Shown piece after piece: positions 1 to 5,824 of a DNA stretch of 8,329 bases. How positions within the stretch are numbered: position 1 is the stretch's first letter; the number at the start of each line of letters is the position of its first letter. The DNA comes from Sphingobium sp. (GTDB taxonomy: Bacteria > Pseudomonadota > Alphaproteobacteria > Sphingomonadales > Sphingomonadaceae), in assembly GCA_030148625.1 (NCBI GenBank), contig JASBTC010000020.1, positions 1-8,329 on the forward strand. The letters run 5' to 3'. Both the position numbers and the translations under genes were made by a program. The notes under the pieces were generated by a model. That model made no database searches. It saw nothing but the letters and a program-made list of their open reading frames with translations, and was not told the origin of the DNA.

Positions 1-1755
1 CGTTTGCACCCCGCGATCGCCATCGGCCTGGCCGGTCTGGCGCTCGCATCCTGCGCCGGATCGGGCGCCGATCCACAATCCACGGCGGCACTGGAACTGT
101 CCGCGCAAGACGAGTCGATCGTCGTGACCAGCCAGCGCCTGGACAGGCGGGCCGATATACTGCCAGAGTCGCGGCGCAAAGAAGCGCGATCCGTGGTGTC
201 ACCGCCGCCACCGCCTCCCCCACCGCCGGCCCCAATGGTTGCCACCGGCGCATTGATGGCGCGCGTGCCGGCCTATGCCGACCAGCATTACATCCCCATG
301 CCGCCGCCTATCGGGCGCGACCGCTTCACCGCAATCTCCGAAAATCCCTTCAAGGTTGCGCGTGAGGAGCCGGTCTCGACCTTTTCGATCGACGTCGACA
401 CCGCGTCCTATTCATTCGTCCGCGCTTCGCTCAACCGCAATGTCCTGCCGCAGCCCGCAGCCGTGCGGACCGAAGAGATGGTCAACTATTTCCCTTATGC
501 CTATGCGGCGCCGCGCAGCGCCGCCGAACCCTTCACCAGCAATATCGCGGTGTTCCCGAGCCCCTGGTCGCCCGGACGCAAGCTCGTCCGGATCGGCATC
601 AAGGGCTATGCGATCCAGCAGGCCACGCGACCGCGCGCCAATCTCGTTTTCCTGATCGACACGTCTGGCTCGATGAACCAGACGAACAAGCTGCCTCTGG
701 TCAAGCAGTCGCTCAACATGCTGCTCGATCAGCTCGACGCCGACGACAGTGTCGCGATCGTCACCTATGCCGGCACCGCCGGCACCGCGCTCGAGCCGAC
801 ACCCGCCCGCCAGCGGGAAAGGATCCGCGCTGTGATCGATCAACTCGGCGCAGGCGGCAGCACCGCCGGCGCCGAAGGCATCCGCCAAGCCTATACGCTC
901 GCCGGCCGCAATTTCGATCCGAAAGGCGTCAACCGCGTCATCCTGGCCACCGATGGCGATTTCAACGTCGGCATCACCGACCAGGGGGAACTCAAGGGCT
1001 ATATCGAACGCGAGCGGAGCAAGGGCGTATTCCTCTCCGTGCTCGGTTTCGGCATGGGCAATTACAATGACGCGCTGATGCAGACGCTGGCGCAGAACGG
1101 CAATGGCACCGCCGCCTATATCGACACCGTCGGTGAAGCGCGGAAGACCCTGGTCGACGAAGCGACCTCGACGCTGTTTCCGATCGCCAAGGACGTGAAG
1201 ATCCAGGTCGAATTCAATCCGGCGACCGTCGCCGAATATCGCCTGGTCGGCTATGAGACGCGACTGCTCAACCGCGACGATTTCGACAATGACAAGGTCG
1301 ATGCCGGCGATGTCGGGTCGGGCCAGACCGTGACTGCCTTGTACGAGATCGTGCCCGTCGGCGGACCGCGTGCGATCGGCGATCTGCGCTATTCGACGCC
1401 GGCATCGATCCTTGCGCAGCGGCGCATCGCCCAACCCGATCTCGGCAGCGAATATGGCTTTGTGAAGATCCGCTACAAATTGCCCAAATCGGATACCAGC
1501 CGGCTCATCGCGACGCCGATCGATCGCCGTTCCGAAGTCGCCAGCTTCGATGCCGCACCGCAGGATGCACGCTTCGCGACGGGAGTCGCCGCCTTTGCCG
1601 AATTGCTGCGCGGCGGCCGGCATAGCGGATCGATGAGCTATGACGATGTGCTGAGGCTCGTTTCGACGGCACGCGGCGACGATGAATTCGGCTATCGCGC
1701 CGAGCTCATCCAGCTCATTCGCGCCGCAAAGGCCGCACGGTCGATGCCGGGCTAG
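1..1755 (+). CDS. vWFA-domain lipoprotein (YfbK-like), 5' end outside window
   Basis: The frame is open from base 1, so the true start probably lies just upstream; the TTG at 4 is only the first possible start codon. Counting from it there are 583 residues. A hydrophobic N-terminus ends in a lipobox Leu-Ala-Ser-Cys (C17) with Ala at +2, which fits an outer-membrane lipoprotein. A low-complexity linker follows, with a TonB-box-like motif (36-45) and nine consecutive prolines (67-75). An N-terminal vWF-associated region spans about 105-200. The vWFA domain (about 211-395) has the MIDAS residues DTSGS (219-223), a GGST segment (284-287) and ATDGD (315-319). The rest, about 400-575, resembles the C-terminal domain (DUF3520) of YfbK-like proteins. 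The family is thought to bind a metal-dependent protein partner; the partner is unknown. A membrane-anchored TPR gene follows on the same strand and shares the TonB-box-like motif. Confidence 0.9.
   Translation, partial: RLHPAIAIGLAGLALASCAGSGADPQSTAALELSAQDESIVVTSQRLDRRADILPESRRKEARSVVSPPPPPPPPPAPMVATGALMARVPAYADQHYIPMPPPIGRDRFTAISENPFKVAREEPVSTFSIDVDTASYSFVRASLNRNVLPQPAAVRTEEMVNYFPYAYAAPRSAAEPFTSNIAVFPSPWSPGRKLVRIGIKGYAIQQATRPRANLVFLIDTSGSMNQTNKLPLVKQSLNMLLDQLDADDSVAIVTYAGTAGTALEPTPARQRERIRAVIDQLGAGGSTAGAEGIRQAYTLAGRNFDPKGVNRVILATDGDFNVGITDQGELKGYIERERSKGVFLSVLGFGMGNYNDALMQTLAQNGNGTAAYIDTVGEARKTLVDEATSTLFPIAKDVKIQVEFNPATVAEYRLVGYETRLLNRDDFDNDKVDAGDVGSGQTVTALYEIVPVGGPRAIGDLRYSTPASILAQRRIAQPDLGSEYGFVKIRYKLPKSDTSRLIATPIDRRSEVASFDAAPQDARFATGVAAFAELLRGGRHSGSMSYDDVLRLVSTARGDDEFGYRAELIQLIRAAKAARSMPG
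109..138 (+). other. TonB-box-like motif in the vWFA lipoprotein
   Basis: Residues 36-45 read DESIVVTSQR, close to the TonB-box core of TonB-dependent receptors (acidic residue, then T/S-I/V-V-V-T). It lies about 20 residues after the lipidated cysteine, in the flexible linker. Fifteen bases (115-129) are identical to 2582-2596 in the next gene. That it binds TonB is inference. Confidence 0.5.
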
Positions 1756-1756
1756 A

Positions 1757-1819
1757 ACCCCGGAAAGTGACGGGCCGGCCGGGCGCGATCCTGCGTTCGA
1801 CCGGCCCGCTATTTCGGGT
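1757..1819 (+). terminator. Stem-loop after the vWFA gene, weak terminator candidate
   Basis: The arms CGGGCCGG (1771-1778) and CCGGCCCG (1801-1808) form an 8-bp stem with a 22-base loop. Flanking bases (ACCCC.GGAAA against TTTCGGGT) could extend it imperfectly. No clear T-run follows, so this may be a Rho-dependent end, a stabilising 3' structure, or nothing functional. Confidence 0.3.
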
Positions 1820-1824
1820 ATAAG
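1796..1824 (+). promoter_or_regulatory. Possible promoter for the TPR gene
   Basis: TATAAG (1819-1824) matches five of six bases of the -10 consensus and lies 17 bases after TTCGAC (1796-1801), which is a poor -35. Transcription from here would give a leader of about 90 bases before the GTG at 1922. It overlaps the preceding stem-loop. Read-through from the vWFA gene is equally possible. Confidence 0.25.
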
Positions 1825-1907
1825 GCGCGCCGATGTCGTTTCTTCCTCCCCGCCGCAACCGGTCACGCGGCCGCTTGTCGGGCCCTGGTCGCACCATGTG
1901 TGCGGCC

Positions 1908-1914
1908 GGAAAGG
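1908..1914 (+). promoter_or_regulatory. Ribosome binding site that sets the GTG start of the TPR gene
   Basis: GGAAAGG lies seven bases before GTG at 1922. The open frame extends upstream into the vWFA gene, but the earlier part overlaps a real gene in another frame. The other nearby GTG (1898) has no comparable site, so 1922 is preferred. Confidence 0.55.
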
Positions 1915-1921
1915 CCGAACG

Positions 1922-3103
1922 GTGAACGACGACGATATCGCCGCATCGCTGCCCGAACCGCCGCCGCCCGCGCCCGCCCGGCGCGACGCCGCGATCGAGG
2001 CGGCACTGCGGCGCTTCGATGCGGCCGGCGCGGGAACACCACCCGATGCCCGGCGGCACACACCCGCGCGACCCGAACCGCTGCCCTGGTGGCGACAGCT
2101 CGGCCGTCCGCAGATCGGAGCGATGGTCAGCGTCGCCCTCGTCGCGCTGGTCGGCATTCCCGCGATCTGGATGTCGATCGAGAACAGCCCGACCGCTCAC
2201 GCACCGGACGCGCTCACCAACACCACCGAAGCGCCGATGTCGGTCGAGGAGCCCGCCCGGCCACAGGACGTCGCCGTTTCGCCATCGCCAGCAAACCCCG
2301 TCGCACCACCCGCAACGGTTCCGCCGCCGCCCGCGACCAAAGCCGTTGCGGCGCCTGCAATCGCACTCGCCGATGTGCCTGCAATGACTCTGGCGGTGCC
2401 GCCGCCGCCGCCACCGGCAGCGATATCCGTGGAGAATGAGAGCGCCGGACGTGTCAGGGCAGACACCCAGCGTGCCGAGATTGCGGCGGCGACGGCGCCA
2501 TCATCCGCTTTACAGCGAAGGGCCCCTGCCCCACCGCCGCCAGCGGCGCCCAGGCTGGCGGCCGCCGAAACCGAAGACCGTTCGATCGTCGTGACCGGCT
2601 CGCGGGTCCAACAAACCGAGACCGATAACAGCTCGATCGTGGTGACCGGCGCGCGTGTGCAGCGCAAGGCGGACCAACGGCGCGGCGACTGGAACGCCTG
2701 CACCGTCGACGATCCGACCCGCAATCTGAAGGGCTGCAGACGGCTGGTCGATCCCGGTGCGAAGGGCGCCACCGGACGCGCGGCCTCCCATATCACCGAC
2801 GGGCTGGCGCGCGCATGGGAGGGCGATGACGATGCCGCGGTCGCCGCATTCGATCAGGCGATCGCGGTCGCGCCGCGCAACGCATTCGCCTATCTCAATC
2901 GCGGCCTCGCCCATCGGCGCCAAGGCGATCTCGACCGCGCTATCGCCGATCTCGATCAGGCGATCCGTCACGATCCGCGCGCGGCGCGCGGCTATTATGT
3001 CCGCAGCCAGCTATACCGCCAGCGCGGCGACACACGCCGCGCGCGGATCGACGCCGAACGTGCCGTCGACATCGATCCGCGCTATGACGACGTGGTGCGA
3101 TAG
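1922..3103 (+). CDS. Single-pass membrane protein with Pro-rich periplasmic region, two TonB-box-like motifs and TPR repeats
   Basis: 393 residues from the GTG start. Residues 1-62 are polar, with prolines and several arginines, and should be cytoplasmic. One transmembrane helix is at about 65-87 and is preceded by WWRQLGR. After it comes a Pro/Ala-rich stretch (about 88-215) with a six-proline run (160-165). Two motifs, DRSIVVTGSR (219-228) and SSIVVTGAR (237-245), follow 17 residues apart. A Cys pair (C260, C272) could form a disulfide. Three TPR units fill about 286-387; they are the only recognisable fold and imply protein binding, probably in the periplasm. The layout, with a short cytoplasmic head and one helix, recalls anti-sigma factors, but I see no named anti-sigma domain. 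The vWFA lipoprotein just upstream, with the same motif, suggests a shared envelope task. Function is unknown. Confidence 0.8.
   Translation: MNDDDIAASLPEPPPPAPARRDAAIEAALRRFDAAGAGTPPDARRHTPARPEPLPWWRQLGRPQIGAMVSVALVALVGIPAIWMSIENSPTAHAPDALTNTTEAPMSVEEPARPQDVAVSPSPANPVAPPATVPPPPATKAVAAPAIALADVPAMTLAVPPPPPPAAISVENESAGRVRADTQRAEIAAATAPSSALQRRAPAPPPPAAPRLAAAETEDRSIVVTGSRVQQTETDNSSIVVTGARVQRKADQRRGDWNACTVDDPTRNLKGCRRLVDPGAKGATGRAASHITDGLARAWEGDDDAAVAAFDQAIAVAPRNAFAYLNRGLAHRRQGDLDRAIADLDQAIRHDPRAARGYYVRSQLYRQRGDTRRARIDAERAVDIDPRYDDVVR
2582..2656 (+). repeat. Tandem TonB-box-like motif, two copies 51 bases apart
   Basis: TCGATCGTCGTGACC (2582-2596) recurs with one mismatch at 2633-2647. The spacing of 51 bases is exactly 17 codons, so both encode SIVVTG followed by a small residue and Arg. 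This looks like a short in-frame duplication. The first copy is identical over 15 bases to 115-129 in the vWFA gene. Confidence 0.6.
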
Positions 3104-3112
3104 GCACGGCGC

Positions 3113-3134
3113 CCCCTCGCGTAAACGGGAGGGG
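3113..3134. terminator. Hairpin between convergent genes, possible two-way terminator
   Basis: CCCCTC (3113-3118) pairs with GAGGGG (3129-3134) around a 10-base loop. It sits in the only 42 bases between the TPR gene and nadV, whose 3' ends face each other. T-runs are absent on both strands apart from AAAA at 3153-3156, which lies inside nadV. The sequence also resembles short G/C-rich palindromic intergenic repeats that, as far as I recall, are frequent in sphingomonads. Confidence 0.4.
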
Positions 3135-3145
3135 AGATAGGCTGA

Positions 3146-4534
3146 TCACCCCAAAAGCTGCCGCTCCGCCCGCTCCCGCACTTCGGCAAAGCTCAACCGC
3201 CTGAGCAATTCGCCCCCGCGCCACACGGGCTCGAGCAGGCTCGTCCCGACCGCCTCGATCCGCCGCGCGACCAGCCGGCCGCCATCCATCACCACGGCCT
3301 GCCGCCCGGCCTTGGACTCCTTGCCGGGATCGGTCACCGGGGCTTTGTGCACATCGTGCCAGACGCCGTCGTCGGACTGCATCGCATTCGCCTTCATCGC
3401 GAAGCGCAGCGTATCGCGATTGAGCTGCTGGAGCAGCCCGCCGCCCATGCCGAACGCGATATTGTCGATCGCGAAGCCCGCGCCGATCACCCGGTCGACC
3501 AGCGCAGCGATGCTGTCCAGATTCATGCCGTCGCCCTGGATCAGCCGGACATGCGGATCGAGCACGCGATAGCCCTTGCCATTCACGCTGCCGCCGAACT
3601 TCTCCCACAGCGTGTGCAGCGCGCGCACCGGCGTCCCGACCGGATCGCCGCTGTCAGGACGGATCACCAATGTGCCGCCCTCGGCCAGGACGCGATCGCG
3701 CAGGCTGCCGCCCCAGATATTCTCGATCGCATTGTCCAGATCATAGCTGTCGGAAACGACCGCGACGGTCCGCCCCTCGCCCTTGAACTGGTCGAGCATA
3801 TTGGCATAGGCCGCTTCCTCGCGTGCCTCGCCCCAGCTCGTCATCGTGCTGTGCTCGGCAGCGGGAATGGAGAATCCCGCCATGTCCGCGCCATAGAAGC
3901 GGCGCGCGGCGATCAGTGCCTCCATCGTGTCGGTGCCCTGGAAATTGACCAGATGCGCCAGCCCGCCCAGCGCCGCGCTTTCCCCGGAGGAGACGCCGCG
4001 CGCGCCGAAATCATGCAGCTTGAACGGCAATTGCCCCATCGGATCGTCGGAGCTCCTCACCAGCCCGGCATGGATGATCCGCTTGGCCTTGCCGCTCAAG
4101 GTCGCCACCGTCGTCGGATACCAGATCGCACGAAGCAGGGCGGTTTCGATGAACGTGCTCAGCCAGGGCATGCGCGGATCGATATTCTCGACCTGGATCA
4201 GCGGAACGCCGGTGGGCACGATCGTTCCTTCGGGCAGCGCACTGATCGCGAGCGGCATGAAGCCGTCATGATCGGCCAGTATCGCTTCCCAGCCAGCACG
4301 GTTGAACGGCACGCCATGTGCGGCACAGACCGCTTCGGCCTCGTCGATGTCCGCCCTGTCGATGCGTTCGGCAAGATGATCGATCAGGAAGGCCTGCAAT
4401 CCGAAGAAGATCAGGTCTTCGCTGAACGGATTGGGCCGCGCCTCGATATAGGCGGAGATCTTGCACGCCTCGGGCGGATATTGGAGAAAGTGGCTCTGCT
4501 TGTAGCTGTCGGTCGCCAGGATACGATTGGTCAT
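3146..4534 (-). CDS. nadV: Nicotinamide phosphoribosyltransferase
   Basis: 462 residues, typical for the NAMPT/NadV family. The enzyme joins nicotinamide to PRPP to give NMN and pyrophosphate in the cytoplasm, the first step of non-deamidating NAD salvage. The N-terminus ATDSYKQSH (7-15) matches the human NAMPT segment holding D16; D9 is the equivalent. KLHDFGARGVSS (172-183) holds D175, equivalent to D219, which favours the amide substrate. PAAEHST (224-230) holds H228, the phosphohistidine counterpart (human H247). VVSDSYD (259-265) holds D262 (human D279), and IRPDSGDP (291-298) holds R292 and D294 (human R311 and D313). All key residues are therefore present. The ATG start is supported by GAGGAG about 10 bases upstream, which lies in a hairpin. 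It follows nadM by 53 bases and is almost surely cotranscribed with it. Confidence 0.95.
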   Translation of the reverse strand: MTNRILATDSYKQSHFLQYPPEACKISAYIEARPNPFSEDLIFFGLQAFLIDHLAERIDRADIDEAEAVCAAHGVPFNRAGWEAILADHDGFMPLAISALPEGTIVPTGVPLIQVENIDPRMPWLSTFIETALLRAIWYPTTVATLSGKAKRIIHAGLVRSSDDPMGQLPFKLHDFGARGVSSGESAALGGLAHLVNFQGTDTMEALIAARRFYGADMAGFSIPAAEHSTMTSWGEAREEAAYANMLDQFKGEGRTVAVVSDSYDLDNAIENIWGGSLRDRVLAEGGTLVIRPDSGDPVGTPVRALHTLWEKFGGSVNGKGYRVLDPHVRLIQGDGMNLDSIAALVDRVIGAGFAIDNIAFGMGGGLLQQLNRDTLRFAMKANAMQSDDGVWHDVHKAPVTDPGKESKAGRQAVVMDGGRLVARRIEAVGTSLLEPVWRGGELLRRLSFAEVRERAERQLLG

Positions 4535-4552
4535 GATGTGAACTCCTCACAT
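4535..4552 (-). promoter_or_regulatory. Hairpin masking the nadV ribosome binding site
   Basis: On the mRNA strand ATGTGA, loop GGAGT, TCACAT form a perfect 6-bp stem (4536-4541 with 4547-4552) ending one base before the nadV ATG. The Shine-Dalgarno GAGGAG occupies the 5' arm and loop. This would limit ribosome access unless opened by translation of nadM, a protein or an antisense RNA. Confidence 0.55.
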
Positions 4553-4557
4553 ATTGG

Positions 4558-4584
4558 CCGCGTGCCGGACTCCCCGGCGCGCGG
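4558..4584 (-). promoter_or_regulatory. Intercistronic hairpin nadM-nadV with GGAGT loop
   Basis: Three bases after the nadM stop, CCGCGCGCCGG, loop GGAGT and CCGGCACGCGG form a stem of 5 bp, one C-A mismatch and 5 bp. Only five bases separate it from the next hairpin, so almost the whole spacer folds. No T-run follows, so it is not a standard terminator. Its loop is the same as in the hairpins at 4536-4552 and 5674-5700. Confidence 0.5.
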
Positions 4585-4587
4585 GTT

Positions 4588-5652
4588 TCAAAGGTCAGCC
4601 ATCAGGTTGATGATCGACCAGTGATCCTCGAAGAACTGCCCGGCGGAAAGATCGCCGATGCGATACCAGCGCGCATGCGCGGCATCGTCGCCGCCCTTTA
4701 CCGAAAACAGATTCCGCCGCTCTGGCATGCGGAACAGATAGGCATGGGTGATGATCCGCCCGCGCAGCGACCGGTCGGGCGCATCGAAGATGCGCGTCCG
4801 GCCATCATCGATGAACGAGGCGAGCATGGCGGGCGGGATCTGTCCCTTGCCGTCGGAGATTCCGGTTTCCTCGCGCAGTTCGCGGATCGCGGCGTCGCGC
4901 ACGCGCTCGGCCGGATTGACGAAGCCACCGGGTAGCGCGAGCAACCCCTTGCCCGGCAATTGCCCGCGTTCGACCAGCAGGATGTGGCCGGACTGGATCA
5001 CCACCGCGTCGGCGGTGACGAACGGCCCCTTGCCCCATTGCCGCGGATAATCGTCGAGATATTCGCGCTCGGCCAGCAAGGTGCGGAATTCTTCGCCCAG
5101 CTTGAACTGTTCCATCCATTCAGCGATGCCGGGGGACAGGATCGATGCGGGAACCGCCGGAATCCTCTGGAAATATTGCTTGCGGACATCGGTGGAACTG
5201 AAAGTGCCATATTGGCTGTCGATCTGGATGTTCGTCCATTCGGGGAACATCTTCAGATAGTAGCTGGAGGCATCCTTGCCGTAACCGGTCAGGCTGACGT
5301 TGAAATCGGCCATTCCGCTTGCGGCGAAACCGCCGCGATTGCCCAGCTCCAGCACGATCCGCTTCACACGCTGCTGCACCTCGCCGCACCATGCGGCGTC
5401 GGAATAGAGATGATCGTCCAGCGGCTCCACGACCAGCCGGCCATTCGCCATTTCATAGGCAAAGGCCTTGCGAAACATCGCCAGCCGCTCGTCATAGGTG
5501 AAGGGGTTGCGCGGATCGCGCGCGACGTTCGCCGATCCGATCAGGACGATGAGATGGTCTGTCCTGGAAAGCGCCTCGCGGACCACATGTTCGTGGCCGA
5601 TGTGCAGAGGCTGAAAGCGTCCGATAAAGACGCCGAAATCCTGTCCGTGCAT
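4588..5652 (-). CDS. nadM: Bifunctional NMN adenylyltransferase / Nudix hydrolase
   Basis: 354 residues. The N-terminal nucleotidyltransferase domain (about 5-185) carries GRFQPLHIGH (11-20) with the HxGH ATP-binding motif and FSSTDVR (151-157), the SSTxxR-type motif. It should condense NMN and ATP to NAD. The C-terminal Nudix domain (about 208-345) has a complete Nudix box from G243 to I265: G243, E249, R257, E258, E261, E262, G264. The fusion matches the Synechocystis slr0787 type, whose Nudix half acts on ADP-ribose. I chose ATG at 5652 because GAGGGAG lies seven bases upstream and the protein then begins directly before the first strand. A GTG at 5712 would add 20 unrelated residues and has no ribosome site. 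The gene lies upstream of nadV and supplies the next enzyme of the same pathway. Confidence 0.93.
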   Translation of the reverse strand: MHGQDFGVFIGRFQPLHIGHEHVVREALSRTDHLIVLIGSANVARDPRNPFTYDERLAMFRKAFAYEMANGRLVVEPLDDHLYSDAAWCGEVQQRVKRIVLELGNRGGFAASGMADFNVSLTGYGKDASSYYLKMFPEWTNIQIDSQYGTFSSTDVRKQYFQRIPAVPASILSPGIAEWMEQFKLGEEFRTLLAEREYLDDYPRQWGKGPFVTADAVVIQSGHILLVERGQLPGKGLLALPGGFVNPAERVRDAAIRELREETGISDGKGQIPPAMLASFIDDGRTRIFDAPDRSLRGRIITHAYLFRMPERRNLFSVKGGDDAAHARWYRIGDLSAGQFFEDHWSIINLMADL

Positions 5653-5668
5653 TCGAGGCTCCCTCGAA
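5652..5668 (-). promoter_or_regulatory. Hairpin masking the nadM ribosome binding site
   Basis: On the mRNA strand TTCGAGG, loop GAG, CCTCGAA make a perfect 7-bp stem whose last base is the A of the nadM ATG. The Shine-Dalgarno GAGGGAG lies in the 5' arm and loop. Together with the nadV hairpin this gives both genes of the unit a sequestered start. Confidence 0.55.
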
Positions 5669-5673
5669 AATAT

Positions 5674-5700
5674 ATCCGTGGCGAACTCCTCGCCACGGAT
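5674..5700 (-). promoter_or_regulatory. Strong leader hairpin upstream of nadM, attenuator or terminator candidate
   Basis: ATCCGTGGCGA, loop GGAGT, TCGCCACGGAT form a perfect 11-bp stem on the minus strand, followed by ATATTTTC. A stem followed by a T-rich stretch resembles an intrinsic terminator. It could end the adhesin transcript or act as an attenuator 21 bases before nadM. The loop copies those at 4558-4584 and 4536-4552. The AGGAG in the loop has no start codon at proper spacing. Confidence 0.55.
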
Positions 5701-5704
5701 GGAT

Positions 5705-5733
5705 CGTTGCACAGCCAGTCTCGGATTGCAACG
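5705..5733 (-). promoter_or_regulatory. Inverted repeat CGTTGCA/TGCAACG, possible operator
   Basis: The 7-bp arms at 5705-5711 and 5727-5733 are separated by 15 bases. It lies just upstream of the nadM leader hairpin, where a repressor of NAD salvage might bind. I cannot match it to a known NrtR or other NAD-regulator consensus. A weak RNA hairpin is the alternative. Confidence 0.25.
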
Positions 5734-5751
5734 GGATATCGGTCGATCCCG

Positions 5752-5799
5752 GCCATCCCCATGCCGAAGGCCCGTCCAAGGGGATGGCGAGCCTTCGGC
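5752..5799 (-). promoter_or_regulatory. Two interleaved 9-bp inverted repeats between adhesin and nadM
   Basis: Stem A pairs GCCATCCCC (5752-5760) with GGGGATGGC (5780-5788). Stem B pairs GCCGAAGGC (5763-5771) with GCCTTCGGC (5791-5799). The arms alternate A-B-A-B, so the two hairpins exclude each other unless a pseudoknot forms. The linkers of two bases seem too short to span 9-bp stems in a simple pseudoknot, which favours alternative folds. It begins 25 bases after the adhesin stop on that strand, so a terminator role for the adhesin mRNA is also plausible. Confidence 0.45.
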
Positions 5800-5824
5800 C
5801 GGGGGTGGCCGGTTGCGGGCCGGA

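Noticed and set aside
1682..1921. Upstream extension of the TPR gene by 80 codons
   Set aside because: It overlaps the end of the vWFA gene and has no ribosome site. GTG at 1922 has GGAAAGG at good spacing and starts a sensible protein.
412..2157. Long open frame of 581 codons on the minus strand
   Set aside because: It lies antisense to the vWFA gene and part of the TPR gene, both with clear domains. Its translation is Arg/Ala/Gly-rich without a recognisable motif, as expected of shadow frames in GC-rich DNA.
3347..4624. Open frame of 425 codons on the plus strand
   Set aside because: Antisense to nadV, which has all catalytic residues; the translation is rich in His, Arg and Asp with no domain.
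5653..5712. GTG start adding 20 residues to NadM
   Set aside because: The added residues are encoded by the leader hairpin region and no Shine-Dalgarno precedes GTG 5712. ATG 5652 has a strong one.
5653..5824. NAD-sensing riboswitch of a known class upstream of nadM
   Set aside because: The region is rich in hairpins, but I could not find the conserved sequences of the NAD+-I or NAD+-II classes by eye, so no class is claimed.
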